From the NCBI GenBank assembly GCA_963838205.1, contig CAWIQF010000008.1, forward strand, positions 1 through 64,000: DNA of 64,000 bases. The letters run 5' to 3'. Below are positions 37,187 through 45,591 of the stretch, one piece after another. Positions within the stretch are counted from its first letter, which is position 1, and each line of letters begins with the position of its first letter. The DNA is from CAIVVT01 sp963838205 (GTDB lineage: Bacteria; Acidobacteriota; Terriglobia; Bryobacterales; Bryobacteraceae). Below the pieces are notes generated by a model. That model was not told where the DNA came from. It worked only from the letters and a program-made list of their open reading frames with translations, and ran no database searches. The translations under genes were made by a program, and so were the position numbers.

Positions 37187-38299
37187 TCAGGCGAGATCGA
37201 GCGGAACCACGGTCAGCCGGTAGACATCGGGATTGTTCCAATTGCCCGCCGTGAACACGTAGACCCGGCCGGCGGTCTGGAACTTCGGGCAGATTTCGGG
37301 CGAGTAGTAGCCTTGCGGAGAGAATTCCTGCGAACCGATCCGCGTCCACGGGCCCCAGGGATGGGCGGCTTCATAGAAGTCCCAAACGGTCTTCGTGCAG
37401 GCGCCCTTGATCTTCCCTCCGCCGGCGGGGTAATACCATCCGGCCATCAGGTAGCGGCGCTGGGCGTGCAAATAAACCGCGCCGGTCATGCCCAATTTGC
37501 CGCGTTGATCGAGAACCGGTTTCGCGTCGGCCGATTTCGACGACCAGGACGCATCGCGCGCCCCGTCGCCGCCCGTAAAGAACTTCCAGTCGGACGCGTT
37601 GAGGGCCCCAATTCTGTTGCGCCTCACGCGGCCCAGAACCATGTCGTCGCCGTTGTCCCAGAAACCGTTGTTTGAGACCGCGTAGACGTAGCGGTCGGCG
37701 CCATCGGCAGTGGTTCGGTCATGGCCGTACTCAATGAAATAGGGGGTCGCGAAGCGCGAGCCGGGGAACATCGGCGCGTCGTAGTTCTGCTTGGCCGGGC
37801 GCGTCCAAGTCTTGCCGAAATCGGTGGACTTGATGATGCTGGCGTTGGAGGCGGGTTGGCGCCTGGTGACGTCGCCGGAATCTTCGCCATACTTATGCCG
37901 CGCGACGACCAGGTAGAGCACGCCGTCGAGCGACGTGCAGCCGCTGGATTTCCAGGTGCAGCCATCGGGACCGCGCTCGGAGCCTTTGCCGTAGTCCGGC
38001 ATGAGGTTCACGGTGGCGCCGGTGAGCTTCAGCGGATCGTTGCCCTGGATGCGGTTGAAAGCGACGTTGGCACTGCCGGCTTTGTGAAAACCTCCGGTGT
38101 CATCGGAAGGCGAGTAGAGGTTGCCATCATCGGCCCATGCGGCCACCCAGGTGTCGCCGCCGTTGTCCGCCAGAGGGACGGGAGTACCGACGCGCACGGT
38201 CCGGATCGGTGAACCCGCGCCGGCCGGCGCTGAGGCGGAAGCAATCCATGGCGCGCCCACCGCGGCCGCGAGGACCTGACGACGATTCCATTGGCTCAT
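37187..38299 (-). CDS. Tat-exported DUF4185-like protein
   Basis: 370 residues. A twin-arginine signal (SQWNRRQVLAAAVGAPWIAS) is followed by a five-bladed-propeller-like domain of DUF4185 type (DTWVAAWADDGNLYSPSDDT, DGVLYLVVARHKYG, STDFGKTWTRP, YSPEICPKFQTAG). DUF4185 members resemble glycoside-hydrolase-like propellers, but no catalytic assignment can be made. The ATG at 38299 has no strong ribosome site. Monocistronic, leftward. Confidence 0.8.
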   Translation of the reverse strand: MSQWNRRQVLAAAVGAPWIASASAPAGAGSPIRTVRVGTPVPLADNGGDTWVAAWADDGNLYSPSDDTGGFHKAGSANVAFNRIQGNDPLKLTGATVNLMPDYGKGSERGPDGCTWKSSGCTSLDGVLYLVVARHKYGEDSGDVTRRQPASNASIIKSTDFGKTWTRPAKQNYDAPMFPGSRFATPYFIEYGHDRTTADGADRYVYAVSNNGFWDNGDDMVLGRVRRNRIGALNASDWKFFTGGDGARDASWSSKSADAKPVLDQRGKLGMTGAVYLHAQRRYLMAGWYYPAGGGKIKGACTKTVWDFYEAAHPWGPWTRIGSQEFSPQGYYSPEICPKFQTAGRVYVFTAGNWNNPDVYRLTVVPLDLA

Positions 38300-38347
38300 G
38301 GCTGTCTATCCTATCGCGGAACATCATCGGGGAGCGCTGGGCTGGAG

Positions 38348-38905
38348 CTAGCGTTCTCCGCGCTCCCGCCTGTACTTCCGCAGAAGCTCGTACAGCACCA
38401 CCCCGCCGGCGGTGGCGACGTTCAGCGAATACTTCAGGCCGCGCATGGGCAGCCGCACCTGCACGTGGGACGCGGCCAGGAGCGCGTCGCCGACGCCATC
38501 CACTTCGTTGCCGAAGACCACACAGACCGGCCAGCGAGGTTGCCAGTCGAAGAGATCCACGGCTTCGTCGGAGGTTTCCATGGCCGCGATCTGATAGCCG
38601 CGCGCGGCCAGCATGCGCAGCGGCACGAGCGCGTCGTAGTAGTGCTCCCAGGCGACGCTGGCCTCGGCGCCCAGGGCGGTTTTGGCAACGCCTGGCTGGA
38701 CTGGCCGGCTGGTGATCCCGCACAGGTACAGGCGTTCGGCGCGGACGCCGTCGGCGGTGCGGAAGAACGCGCCGACGTTGTACATGCTGCGCACGTGGTC
38801 CAGCAGCACGCACACCGGCAGCGTGCCCAACCCGGCATAGGGCGCGGCTTCCTTGACAGCCGGCCTCACAGCCGGCGCGGTCTCTTCAAACGGGCGTCTC
38901 GCCAT
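38348..38905 (-). CDS. SpoU/TrmH-family RNA methyltransferase
   Basis: 185 residues of the SPOUT knot type that 2'-O-methylates tRNA or rRNA ribose. The three SpoU motifs are visible: VLLDHVRSMYNVGAFFRTAD, VCVVFGNEVDGVGDALLAAS and VRLPMRGLKYSLNVATAGGV with VLYELLRKY. It is short, consisting of the catalytic domain only, closest to the TrmH/TrmL-like minimal forms. The RNA target is not known. Confidence 0.87.
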   Translation of the reverse strand: MARRPFEETAPAVRPAVKEAAPYAGLGTLPVCVLLDHVRSMYNVGAFFRTADGVRAERLYLCGITSRPVQPGVAKTALGAEASVAWEHYYDALVPLRMLAARGYQIAAMETSDEAVDLFDWQPRWPVCVVFGNEVDGVGDALLAASHVQVRLPMRGLKYSLNVATAGGVVLYELLRKYRRERGER

Positions 38906-38955
38906 GCGGCTCCGGAGGCGCTATCCCCCTCCTGAGCATAGCGGGGGTTTACGAT

Positions 38956-40483
38956 ATGGGAGCAATGGTTGTTCTCACAGGTTCCCAGTTGAATCTCGAA
39001 GACGTCGCCGGCGTGGCGCGCGGCGGCGCCCAGGTGGCGCTGGCCGGCGAGGCTCTCGACCGTATGCGCGCCTCGCGCGCGACGGTCGAACGCCTGGCCG
39101 CGGGCGACGAGCCGGTTTATGCCGTCAACACCGGGTTCGGGTATCTCTCGAACGCGCGCATCCCACACGGGGACCTCGCGCAGTTGCAGCAGAATCTGCT
39201 GCGCTCGCATGCTTGCGGCGTGGGCGAGCCGCTGGCGGACGAGACGGTGCGGGCCATGATGCTGATCCGCGCCAACGTGCTGGCCAAAGGCCTTTCGGGC
39301 ATCCGGCCGGTGATTGCGGAGCGGCTGTGCGACCTGCTCAATCGCGGCGTCACGCCGGTGGTGCCGTCGCGGGGCAGCGTCGGGGCCAGTGGCGACCTGG
39401 CCCCGCTGGCGCACATGGGACTGGTGCTGATCGGCGAGGGCGAGGCCGAGGTCGGCGCAGGCGCGGAGCGGCGCCGTCTGCCGGGCGCCGAAGCGCTGCG
39501 CGCGGCGGGGCTCGAAGCGCTGCATCTCGAAGCCAAGGAAGGCATCTCGCTGGTCAACGGCACGCAGGCCATGCTCTCGCTGGCGACGCTGGCGCTGCTC
39601 GATCTGGAGGATCTCTGCGAGGCCGCGGACGCAGCTTGCGCGCTCTCGCTGGACGCGCTGCGCGGCACTGCCGCGGGCCTACGATCCGCGCATCCACGAG
39701 GCCCGCCCGCACCCCGGCCAGCAGGCCAGCGCGGCGCTGCTCAGCGCGCTGCTCGAAGGGAGTGAGATCCGCCTGACGCACGCCACGTGCCCGCGCGTGC
39801 AGGATGCCTACTCGCTGCGCTGCGCTCCGCAGGTGCACGGCGCCGTGCGCGACGCACTCACGGAGGCCCGCCGCGTCTTCCTGATCGAGCTCAACGCGGC
39901 CACCGACAACCCGCTGGTATTCGGCGCGGAGATTCTCTCCGGCGGCAATTTCCACGGCGAGCACCTGGCGTTCCAGTGCGACTTCCTGGCGGTCGCGCTG
40001 ACGGCGCTGGGAGGCATCAGCGAGCGGCGCACCGACCGGCTGTTGAATCCTTCGTTCAACGAGGGCCTGCCGCCGTTCCTGGCGACGCACCCGGGGCTGG
40101 AGTCGGGCCACATGATGCTGCAGGTGACGGCCTCGGCACTGCTCGCGGAGTGCCGTGTGCTCGCGACGCCGGCCTCGCCCGGCTCGGTGCCGACCAGCGG
40201 CAACAAAGAGGATTTCGTGAGCATGGGCATGACCGCGGCGCTGAAGCTGCGGCAGGCCACGGACCTCCTGCGCGCGATTCTGGCGATTGAACTGCTGTGC
40301 GCCACGCAGGCCCTGGAATCGCTGTGTCCGTTGAAAACGGGCGTGCGTCTCGAGAAGCTACGCGCGGCGTTCGTTGAGGTCTGCCCGCCGCGTACCGGCG
40401 ACCGGCCGTTCCACGAGGACCTGAGTGCGGCCTGCGAGTGGCTCAGATCGTGGCGTACACGGCGAAACGAGTGGTGCGTCTGA
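38956..40483 (+). pseudogene. hutH: Histidine ammonia-lyase, single-base frameshift
   Basis: Histidine to urocanate, first step of histidine degradation. Frame 1 (38956-39669) holds YAVNTGFGYLSNARIPHGDL and the MIO-forming Ala-Ser-Gly in GSVGASGDLAPLAHMG. Frame 2 (from about 39671) continues as YDPRIHEARPHPGQQASAAL and LNAATDNPLVFGAEILSGGN to 40483, so the whole would be about 508 residues, normal for HutH. One extra base near 39670 (ACTGCCGCGGG) separates the frames; removing it restores RGT-PRAYDPRIH. Both halves are otherwise intact, so it is a very recent mutation or a sequencing or assembly error. The 3' end overlaps the GNAT gene by 41 bp. Confidence 0.85.
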
Positions 40484-41210
40484 AGCCCAGTGCGCGGTAT
40501 AGCCGCCGCCCGTCGGGCGTGGACTGCAGCACCAGAGGGCCGCTGAAGCCGCGCCGGCGGCGCTCGGCGACAGTGTGGCGCACGACCGCTTCGGCACAGC
40601 CCCGGCGGCGGTGCCGCTCCAGCGTCGCCACGGAATAGATGCCCAGCGCCCCGGCGTGTTCCACGGCGGCCCCGCAGGTCACCGGCTCGCCGTCGAGATA
40701 GCCCACCCAGGCCTCGAGCGCGCTGCGCCAGCGCTCCTCCGGCTCATACAGCACGCGCGCTGTCGGGTAGGGAATGTGGAACGTAGCGGCGATCAGCCCG
40801 GTGAACGCCTGCCGCTCGCTGGCATTGGTCACTGGCTCGAAATCGAGATCCGGCGGGTGGTGCGCCGGCGCCTCGAGTTCCTGTGTTTCCATGCCCGGCG
40901 CATCCAGAATCCGCACCAGGCGCAGCGGGTCGAGCAGATCGTCCAAGCGCCGCGCCGTGCGGGCGTCGAGCAGGTCTTCGCAGGCATAGAAATTCCATCC
41001 GCGCACCAGCCGGCCGAAATGCTGCGAGGCCGCGTTGACGCGCGCGAGCAGCGCGGCCTCGTCCGGCGCGGGCGCGTCGATCACCGCCACGTTGAACGCC
41101 GAGTGCGCCACCGGGGACGTCACCAGCGTCAGGCCCGCGCGTTGCTCCACCGTCCCGTAAAACGACAGGGCGGCAATCAGGTTGGCGGTGTTGTATTCGA
41201 ACGGCTTCAC
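40443..41210 (-). CDS. GNAT-family N-acetyltransferase
   Basis: 255 residues. The C-terminal GNAT domain (about 125-255) has WVGYLDGEPVTCGAAVEHAG and the acetyl-CoA loop GIYSVATLERHRRRGCAEAV, then RALGFRRTTRFAVYATI. The N-terminal half (FEYNTANLIAALSFYGTVEQ) is unassigned but common in such two-part acetyltransferases. The substrate is unknown. It is convergent with hutH, overlapping its end by 41 bp, and ends a leftward pair with priA (15-bp gap). Confidence 0.83.
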   Translation of the reverse strand: MKPFEYNTANLIAALSFYGTVEQRAGLTLVTSPVAHSAFNVAVIDAPAPDEAALLARVNAASQHFGRLVRGWNFYACEDLLDARTARRLDDLLDPLRLVRILDAPGMETQELEAPAHHPPDLDFEPVTNASERQAFTGLIAATFHIPYPTARVLYEPEERWRSALEAWVGYLDGEPVTCGAAVEHAGALGIYSVATLERHRRRGCAEAVVRHTVAERRRRGFSGPLVLQSTPDGRRLYRALGFRRTTRFAVYATI

Positions 41211-41225
41211 GCGTCGCTTCAGTTT

Positions 41226-43646
41226 TTACAGCAGATTCAATGGATCGACATCCACCACCAGCGCCGTTGCCGGCCACTTCTCCTCGAGCGCATGCCGCTG
41301 CAGCCGCTGCAGCGTCGTGTTGAGGTCGGGGCGCGACCGCGCCTTGATCAGCATCTGATAACGGAACTCGTTTTTCAACCTGGGGACCGGCGCCTCGGCG
41401 GGTCCGAGCGCCTTCAGGCCCTGACCCGGCTCCTTCAGCAACTCCGCCAGAACGCCGCTCATCCGCAGGGCGTCCTCCTGCTTTTCGGCGCGAACCAGCA
41501 CGTTGGCCAGTGCGCTGAAAGGCGGATAGCGCATCAATCGCCGGAATTCGAGTTCCTTCTTGTAGAACTTCGCAAAGTCCTGTTCCGCGGCGCAGCGGAT
41601 TGAGTAATGGTCCGGGTTGTACGTCTGCACCAGCACGGTGCCCGGCAACAGGTGCCGCCCGGCGCGCCCGGCCACCTGCGTCAGGAGCTGGAAGGTGCGC
41701 TCGGCCGCACGGAAATCCGGCACGCCCAGCCCGATATCCGCGTTCACGACGCCGACCAGCGTCACGTTCGGAATGTCGTGGCCCTTCGCGATCATCTGGG
41801 TTCCGACAAGGATATCGAAGTTGCCTTCGCGAAATCCGCTCAGAATTTCCTCGTACTTGTGTTTCCCGGTCACCGTGTCGCGGTCCAGCCGCGCGATGCG
41901 CGCTGCGGAGAAGTGCCGGTGCAGCTCTTCCTCGACGCGCTCCGATCCGCTGCCGAGGAAGTGGATGTGCTCGCTGTCGCATTTGGGGCAGCGGGCGGGC
42001 ACGCGGGCGGCGTAGTTGCAGTAGTGGCACAGCAGCCGGTTGTCGCGCTTGTGCCAGGTCATCGGCACGGCGCAGTTGACGCATTGGATGCGCTCGCCGC
42101 AGCTCCGACAGGCCACGGCCGAAGAAAAGCCGCGCCGGTTCATCAGCAGCATCACCTGCTCGCCGGCCTCGATCTTGGCCTGCACGGCCTCGACCAGGCG
42201 CCGCGAGAATAAGGCGTTCACACGCGTATCGAGGAACTCCTCGCGCATGTCGATCAGTTCGACCCGCGGCATCGGGCGCTCGCCCACACGCTCCGGCAGT
42301 TCGAGCAGCCGCGACTTGCCGCGCTCGACGTTGTAGCGGCTTTCGAGGCTCGGCGTGGCCGAGCCCAGCACCACGCAGGCGCGCTCTTCGCGGCCGCGCA
42401 GAATGGCCACGTCGCGCCCGTTGTAGCGCGGCGTCTCTTCCTGTTTATAGCTGCCGTCGTGCTCTTCATCCACCACGATCAGCCCCAGGTTCTTGACCGG
42501 CGCGAAGACCGCCGAGCGCGTTCCCACGGCCACCATGGCCTCGCCCGTGCGCAGCCTGCGCCACTGCGCCGCGCGCTCGCTGTCGTTGAACGCCGAGTGC
42601 AGAATCGCCACCCGATCGCCGAATCGCGCGTGGAATTGCCCCGCCATGGCCGGCGTCAGCCCGATCTCCGGCACCAGCATCAACACGCCGCGCCCCGCCG
42701 CCAGCGCGGCTTCGATGGCGTTCAGATAGACCTCGGTTTTGCCCGACCCGGTGACGCCGTGCAGCAGGAACGTCTGGAAGCGGCGCTCGGCCAGGACGCC
42801 GCGGATGGCGTCCACCGCGGCCTGCTGAGCCGGATTGAGCGCGTGCCGCGGCTGAGCCCAGGCGGCGTCGATGGCGAGCGGCTCGGGTTTCAGTTCGATC
42901 AGCTTGCGCCGTGCCAGCGCCCGCGCCGCCACGCTGGCCCCTTTCACCGCCACGCTCAGATCCACCAGGTTGTGCGAGCCCGGGTGGAGTTCGAGATAGG
43001 CGATCAGCTCACGCTGGACCCGGGTGAGCTTGAGCTGCTCGTGACGTCCGTTGAATTCGGCGCGCATGCGGATGGCGGGGGCGCGCAACGGGTCGCGCCC
43101 GGCGATGCTTTGCTCCTGCACCAGCAGGCCTTTGCGTTCCAAAGTCTTGAGCAACTTTCTGGCGCCGGCACACTTGCGTTCGAGCGTCGTTTCGCTCAGC
43201 GGCCGCTGCTCCAGCGCCCGCAGCAGTTCCACGGCGGGATCGTTGCCCGTTTCGCCGATCAGCAGTTGCCGGACGACGTCGTGCCCCTGGTCGGTCAGCG
43301 CCCAGAACTTCGATTGCCGGACTTCCCCGGCCAGCGGCGCCATCCCGCGCAACACTTCGCCCAGCGGCGCGCAGTAGTATTCCGCCACCCAACTTCCCAG
43401 CGCGAGCAGTTTCGCGTCCAGAACCGGCTCCTCGTCGAGCAGCCGCAGAGCTTCCCGCGTCTCCATCTCCGGCGGCTGGTTGTGGGCTTTGAGAATCATT
43501 CCAGTCAGCTTGCGCGACCCGAATGGGACGATGATCCGGCAGCCCGGAACGGCCCGGTGGCGCAGCGTTTCCGGGAGGCTATAGGTGAACGGGCGCGCCA
43601 GGGGCACCGGCAAACTGACGTCGACGAACGAAAAAACCGCTTCCAT
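41226..43646 (-). CDS. priA: Primosomal protein N' (replication restart helicase)
   Basis: An 806-residue SF2 helicase that reloads the replisome at stalled forks. The N-terminal 3'-BD is AVFSFVDVSLPVPLARPFTY; Walker A is HGVTGSGKTEVYLNAIEAAL; the Asp-Glu-Glu-His box is in LIVVDEEHDGSYKQEETPRY. The zinc-binding cysteines are clear (CRSCGERIQCVNCAVPM, LLCHYCNY, CPKCDSEH). The length is slightly over the usual 730-800. The start is ATG at 43646. Confidence 0.93.
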   Translation of the reverse strand: MEAVFSFVDVSLPVPLARPFTYSLPETLRHRAVPGCRIIVPFGSRKLTGMILKAHNQPPEMETREALRLLDEEPVLDAKLLALGSWVAEYYCAPLGEVLRGMAPLAGEVRQSKFWALTDQGHDVVRQLLIGETGNDPAVELLRALEQRPLSETTLERKCAGARKLLKTLERKGLLVQEQSIAGRDPLRAPAIRMRAEFNGRHEQLKLTRVQRELIAYLELHPGSHNLVDLSVAVKGASVAARALARRKLIELKPEPLAIDAAWAQPRHALNPAQQAAVDAIRGVLAERRFQTFLLHGVTGSGKTEVYLNAIEAALAAGRGVLMLVPEIGLTPAMAGQFHARFGDRVAILHSAFNDSERAAQWRRLRTGEAMVAVGTRSAVFAPVKNLGLIVVDEEHDGSYKQEETPRYNGRDVAILRGREERACVVLGSATPSLESRYNVERGKSRLLELPERVGERPMPRVELIDMREEFLDTRVNALFSRRLVEAVQAKIEAGEQVMLLMNRRGFSSAVACRSCGERIQCVNCAVPMTWHKRDNRLLCHYCNYAARVPARCPKCDSEHIHFLGSGSERVEEELHRHFSAARIARLDRDTVTGKHKYEEILSGFREGNFDILVGTQMIAKGHDIPNVTLVGVVNADIGLGVPDFRAAERTFQLLTQVAGRAGRHLLPGTVLVQTYNPDHYSIRCAAEQDFAKFYKKELEFRRLMRYPPFSALANVLVRAEKQEDALRMSGVLAELLKEPGQGLKALGPAEAPVPRLKNEFRYQMLIKARSRPDLNTTLQRLQRHALEEKWPATALVVDVDPLNLL

Positions 43647-43698
43647 CGGTAATCTTTAGCCCATCCGCGGCGCTCTTCAATGTAGCAGGAGCGAACTT

Positions 43699-44091
43699 AT
43701 GAAAACAGTTGCAGCAACTCTCGTTCTTCTACTCGTCGCCGGTTTGGGCGCCTTCGCGGCCGACATCGACGGGAAATGGAAAGCCGAAACCAAACGACCC
43801 TCCCGCGACGGCAGTGGAGAGATGACCATCACCCTGCTATTCGACCTCAAGGCCGATGGCGCGAAATTGACCGGCAACGTAACCATATCCAGTCCTCGGG
43901 GCGACCGCCAGGCGACCGTCTCCGACGGCAAAATCGACGGGAACAAGTTCAGCTTCAGCACCACGGCCGAAGGCCCGAACGGAAGCATGACGACAAAATA
44001 CGAGGGAACCGTCGAGGGCAGTGTCTTGAAGGGCACATCTGCGCGTGAGGGCGGCCAACGCAGCTTCCCCTTTGAAGCTAAGAAACAGTAA
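43699..44091 (+). CDS. Small secreted protein, function unknown
   Basis: 130 residues: signal peptide (MKTVAATLVLLLVAGLGAFA) and a beta-rich domain with repeated strand patterns (IDGKWKAETKRPSRDGSGEM, LKADGAKLTGNVTISSPRG, GKIDGNKFSFST, YEGTVEGSVLKGTSAREGGQ). Such eight-strand lipocalin-like proteins are common in acidobacteria; no active site is evident. AGGAGCG lies just upstream of the ATG. Confidence 0.75.
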   Translation: MKTVAATLVLLLVAGLGAFAADIDGKWKAETKRPSRDGSGEMTITLLFDLKADGAKLTGNVTISSPRGDRQATVSDGKIDGNKFSFSTTAEGPNGSMTTKYEGTVEGSVLKGTSAREGGQRSFPFEAKKQ

Positions 44092-44119
44092 ATCAGTAAG
44101 TTAGTTGTCGTGCATGCGG

Positions 44120-44260
44120 CTGTGCATGCGCTGTCTCGAGCGGTGGAAACCGCGCCGCGCGACCGTGGCCGACGGTGCGCTGAATGGCCAGGTTTCCACC
44201 GTGTAATTACCGTGTTTTCACCGCGCGGAGACGGTGAATCCCCGGCTTTTCACCGTGCCG
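44120..44260 (+). other. Structured region with nested and alternative hairpins
   Basis: CGGTGGAAACC (44141-44151) and GGTTTCCACCG (44191-44201) form a perfect 11-bp stem around 39 nt. Then TTCACCG (44217-44223), CGGTGAA (44232-44238) and TTCACCG (44249-44255) allow two mutually exclusive 7-bp hairpins, a switch-like layout. No T-run terminator follows. It lies in the 311-bp gap before the imuB-like gene and could be a small structured RNA or the 3' UTR of the preceding gene; 44261-44371 is C-rich and featureless. RNA status is unproven, and the strand is taken from the flanking genes. Confidence 0.4.
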
Positions 44261-44371
44261 GACCGGGCTCTGGCCCTTGCGGCCGGGAGTGCCGGCAGCG
44301 GTGTTTGCGCCCCATTCTCAGCCCCCTTCCCGTCCCGTTGAAATAACCCCCCCCCTTGTCACCCGCCCAAA

Positions 44372-44393
44372 ATAGTGTAATCATTTACACTAT
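44372..44393. promoter_or_regulatory. Palindrome before imuB-dnaE2, possible SOS box
   Basis: ATAGTGTAA (44372-44380) and TTACACTAT (44385-44393) are perfect 9-bp arms around TCAT, ending 9 bp before the imuB-like start. The position fits a LexA-type operator, since imuB-dnaE2 cassettes are SOS-controlled in most bacteria. The LexA site of this group is not known to me, so identity is inference. Confidence 0.55.
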
Positions 44394-44402
44394 AACCTGC
44401 CT

Positions 44403-45578
44403 ATGCGCACCGTGGTCCATTGGGATGGCGATCGTTTCTTCGCCTCCATCGAGCAGGCGGCCGACGCTCGGCTGCGCGGCCGGCCGGTCATCGTCGGCGG
44501 CGAGCGGCGCGGCGTCGTGCTCTCGGCCAGCGCCGAAGCCCGCCGGTTCGGCATCCGTCCCGGCTGGCCGACGGCGCGCGCGCGGCGGGCCGTGCCGCCG
44601 TTGATCGTTTTACCGGCCCATTTCGACCTGTATGAGCGTTTTTTCGACCAGATTCTGGGCCTTTGCCGCGAGACCACGCCGCTGGTCGAGCCCTCCTCGG
44701 TGGGCTCGGCCTGGCTCGACCTGACTGGTACCGGGCGCGCGCTCAACCAGCCGCCGGAGCAGGTGGTCGCCGATCTGCGGGCCACCGTGCGGGAGTGGCT
44801 GCGGCTGTCGCTCTCGGCGGGGATCGCCACCAATAAACTGGTCGCGCGCATCGCCGCGCGGCTCCGGAAGCCCGCTTCCCAAGTGACGGTCGCGGCCGGG
44901 AACGAACGCGCGTTTCTGGCTCCTCTGGCGCTGGCCTGGCTACCCGGAATGGATGGGCCGGCAATTCAATCCATGGAGCTGGCCGGTATCCGGACGTGTT
45001 CGCATCTGGCCGCTGCGCCGATCGACGCGCTGTCGGTCATTCTCGGCCGCAACGCCCTGCGGCTGCAGCGCCGCGCCCAGGGTATATCGGAAGAACCGGT
45101 CGGCAAAAAGAAGGCCGCGGAGCCCGGTTGGAGCGAGTGCAGCGAGTTTGCCGAAGACGTCTGGGACGAGCCTTTTCTGCTGCTGACCCTTCGCCGCATG
45201 GCCGAGAAGCTGATGGCGCAGGTGCGCGCGGCGTCGAGCGAAATCCGCCGCATCACGCTCGAACTGGTCTACACCGACCGCGAGGAGTCGCGCCGTAATT
45301 ATGACTTCAGCGAGCCCATCGCGATCGACACTGATGTCTTCCCGGTCCTGCCGCCACTGCTGGCCGCGGCGTGGTCGCGTCGCGTGCGCCTGCGCGCGAT
45401 GGCGCTGCAGGCCGGCCGGGTGTACCGCCCTTCGCCGCAACTGGATCTGTTCGCGCCGGCCTCGCCGCGCCGCCAATTCGACGCCAGACTGGCCTCCACC
45501 ATCGACCTGCTGCGCCGGTTGCACGGCCCCGCGGCGGTCGTGCGCGGGTACGAACTGAGAGCGCCCGACGCGGCGTAA
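44403..45578 (+). CDS. imuB: Y-family polymerase-like mutasome protein (ImuB type)
   Basis: 391 residues with the Y-family fold. The first metal motif is present in part as VVHWDGDRFFASIEQAADAR (Asp8). In the second, SIDEAYLD is replaced by SVGSAWLD (99-106), so the catalytic Asp-Glu pair is Gly-Ser. Loss of this pair is typical of ImuB, which recruits DnaE2 rather than polymerising. A beta-clamp motif QLDLF lies at 346-350. It is shorter than most ImuB proteins (450-520). The stop is 13 bp before dnaE2 and the palindrome at 44372-44393 precedes it. No imuA or lexA is adjacent. Confidence 0.8.
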   Translation: MRTVVHWDGDRFFASIEQAADARLRGRPVIVGGERRGVVLSASAEARRFGIRPGWPTARARRAVPPLIVLPAHFDLYERFFDQILGLCRETTPLVEPSSVGSAWLDLTGTGRALNQPPEQVVADLRATVREWLRLSLSAGIATNKLVARIAARLRKPASQVTVAAGNERAFLAPLALAWLPGMDGPAIQSMELAGIRTCSHLAAAPIDALSVILGRNALRLQRRAQGISEEPVGKKKAAEPGWSECSEFAEDVWDEPFLLLTLRRMAEKLMAQVRAASSEIRRITLELVYTDREESRRNYDFSEPIAIDTDVFPVLPPLLAAAWSRRVRLRAMALQAGRVYRPSPQLDLFAPASPRRQFDARLASTIDLLRRLHGPAAVVRGYELRAPDAA

Positions 45579-45591
45579 AGCCGGGTACGCC

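Noticed and set aside
44341..44360. Run of nine or more C residues as a phase-variation tract
   Set aside because: It lies outside any gene and is not placed between promoter elements of imuB, so no switching effect can be argued.
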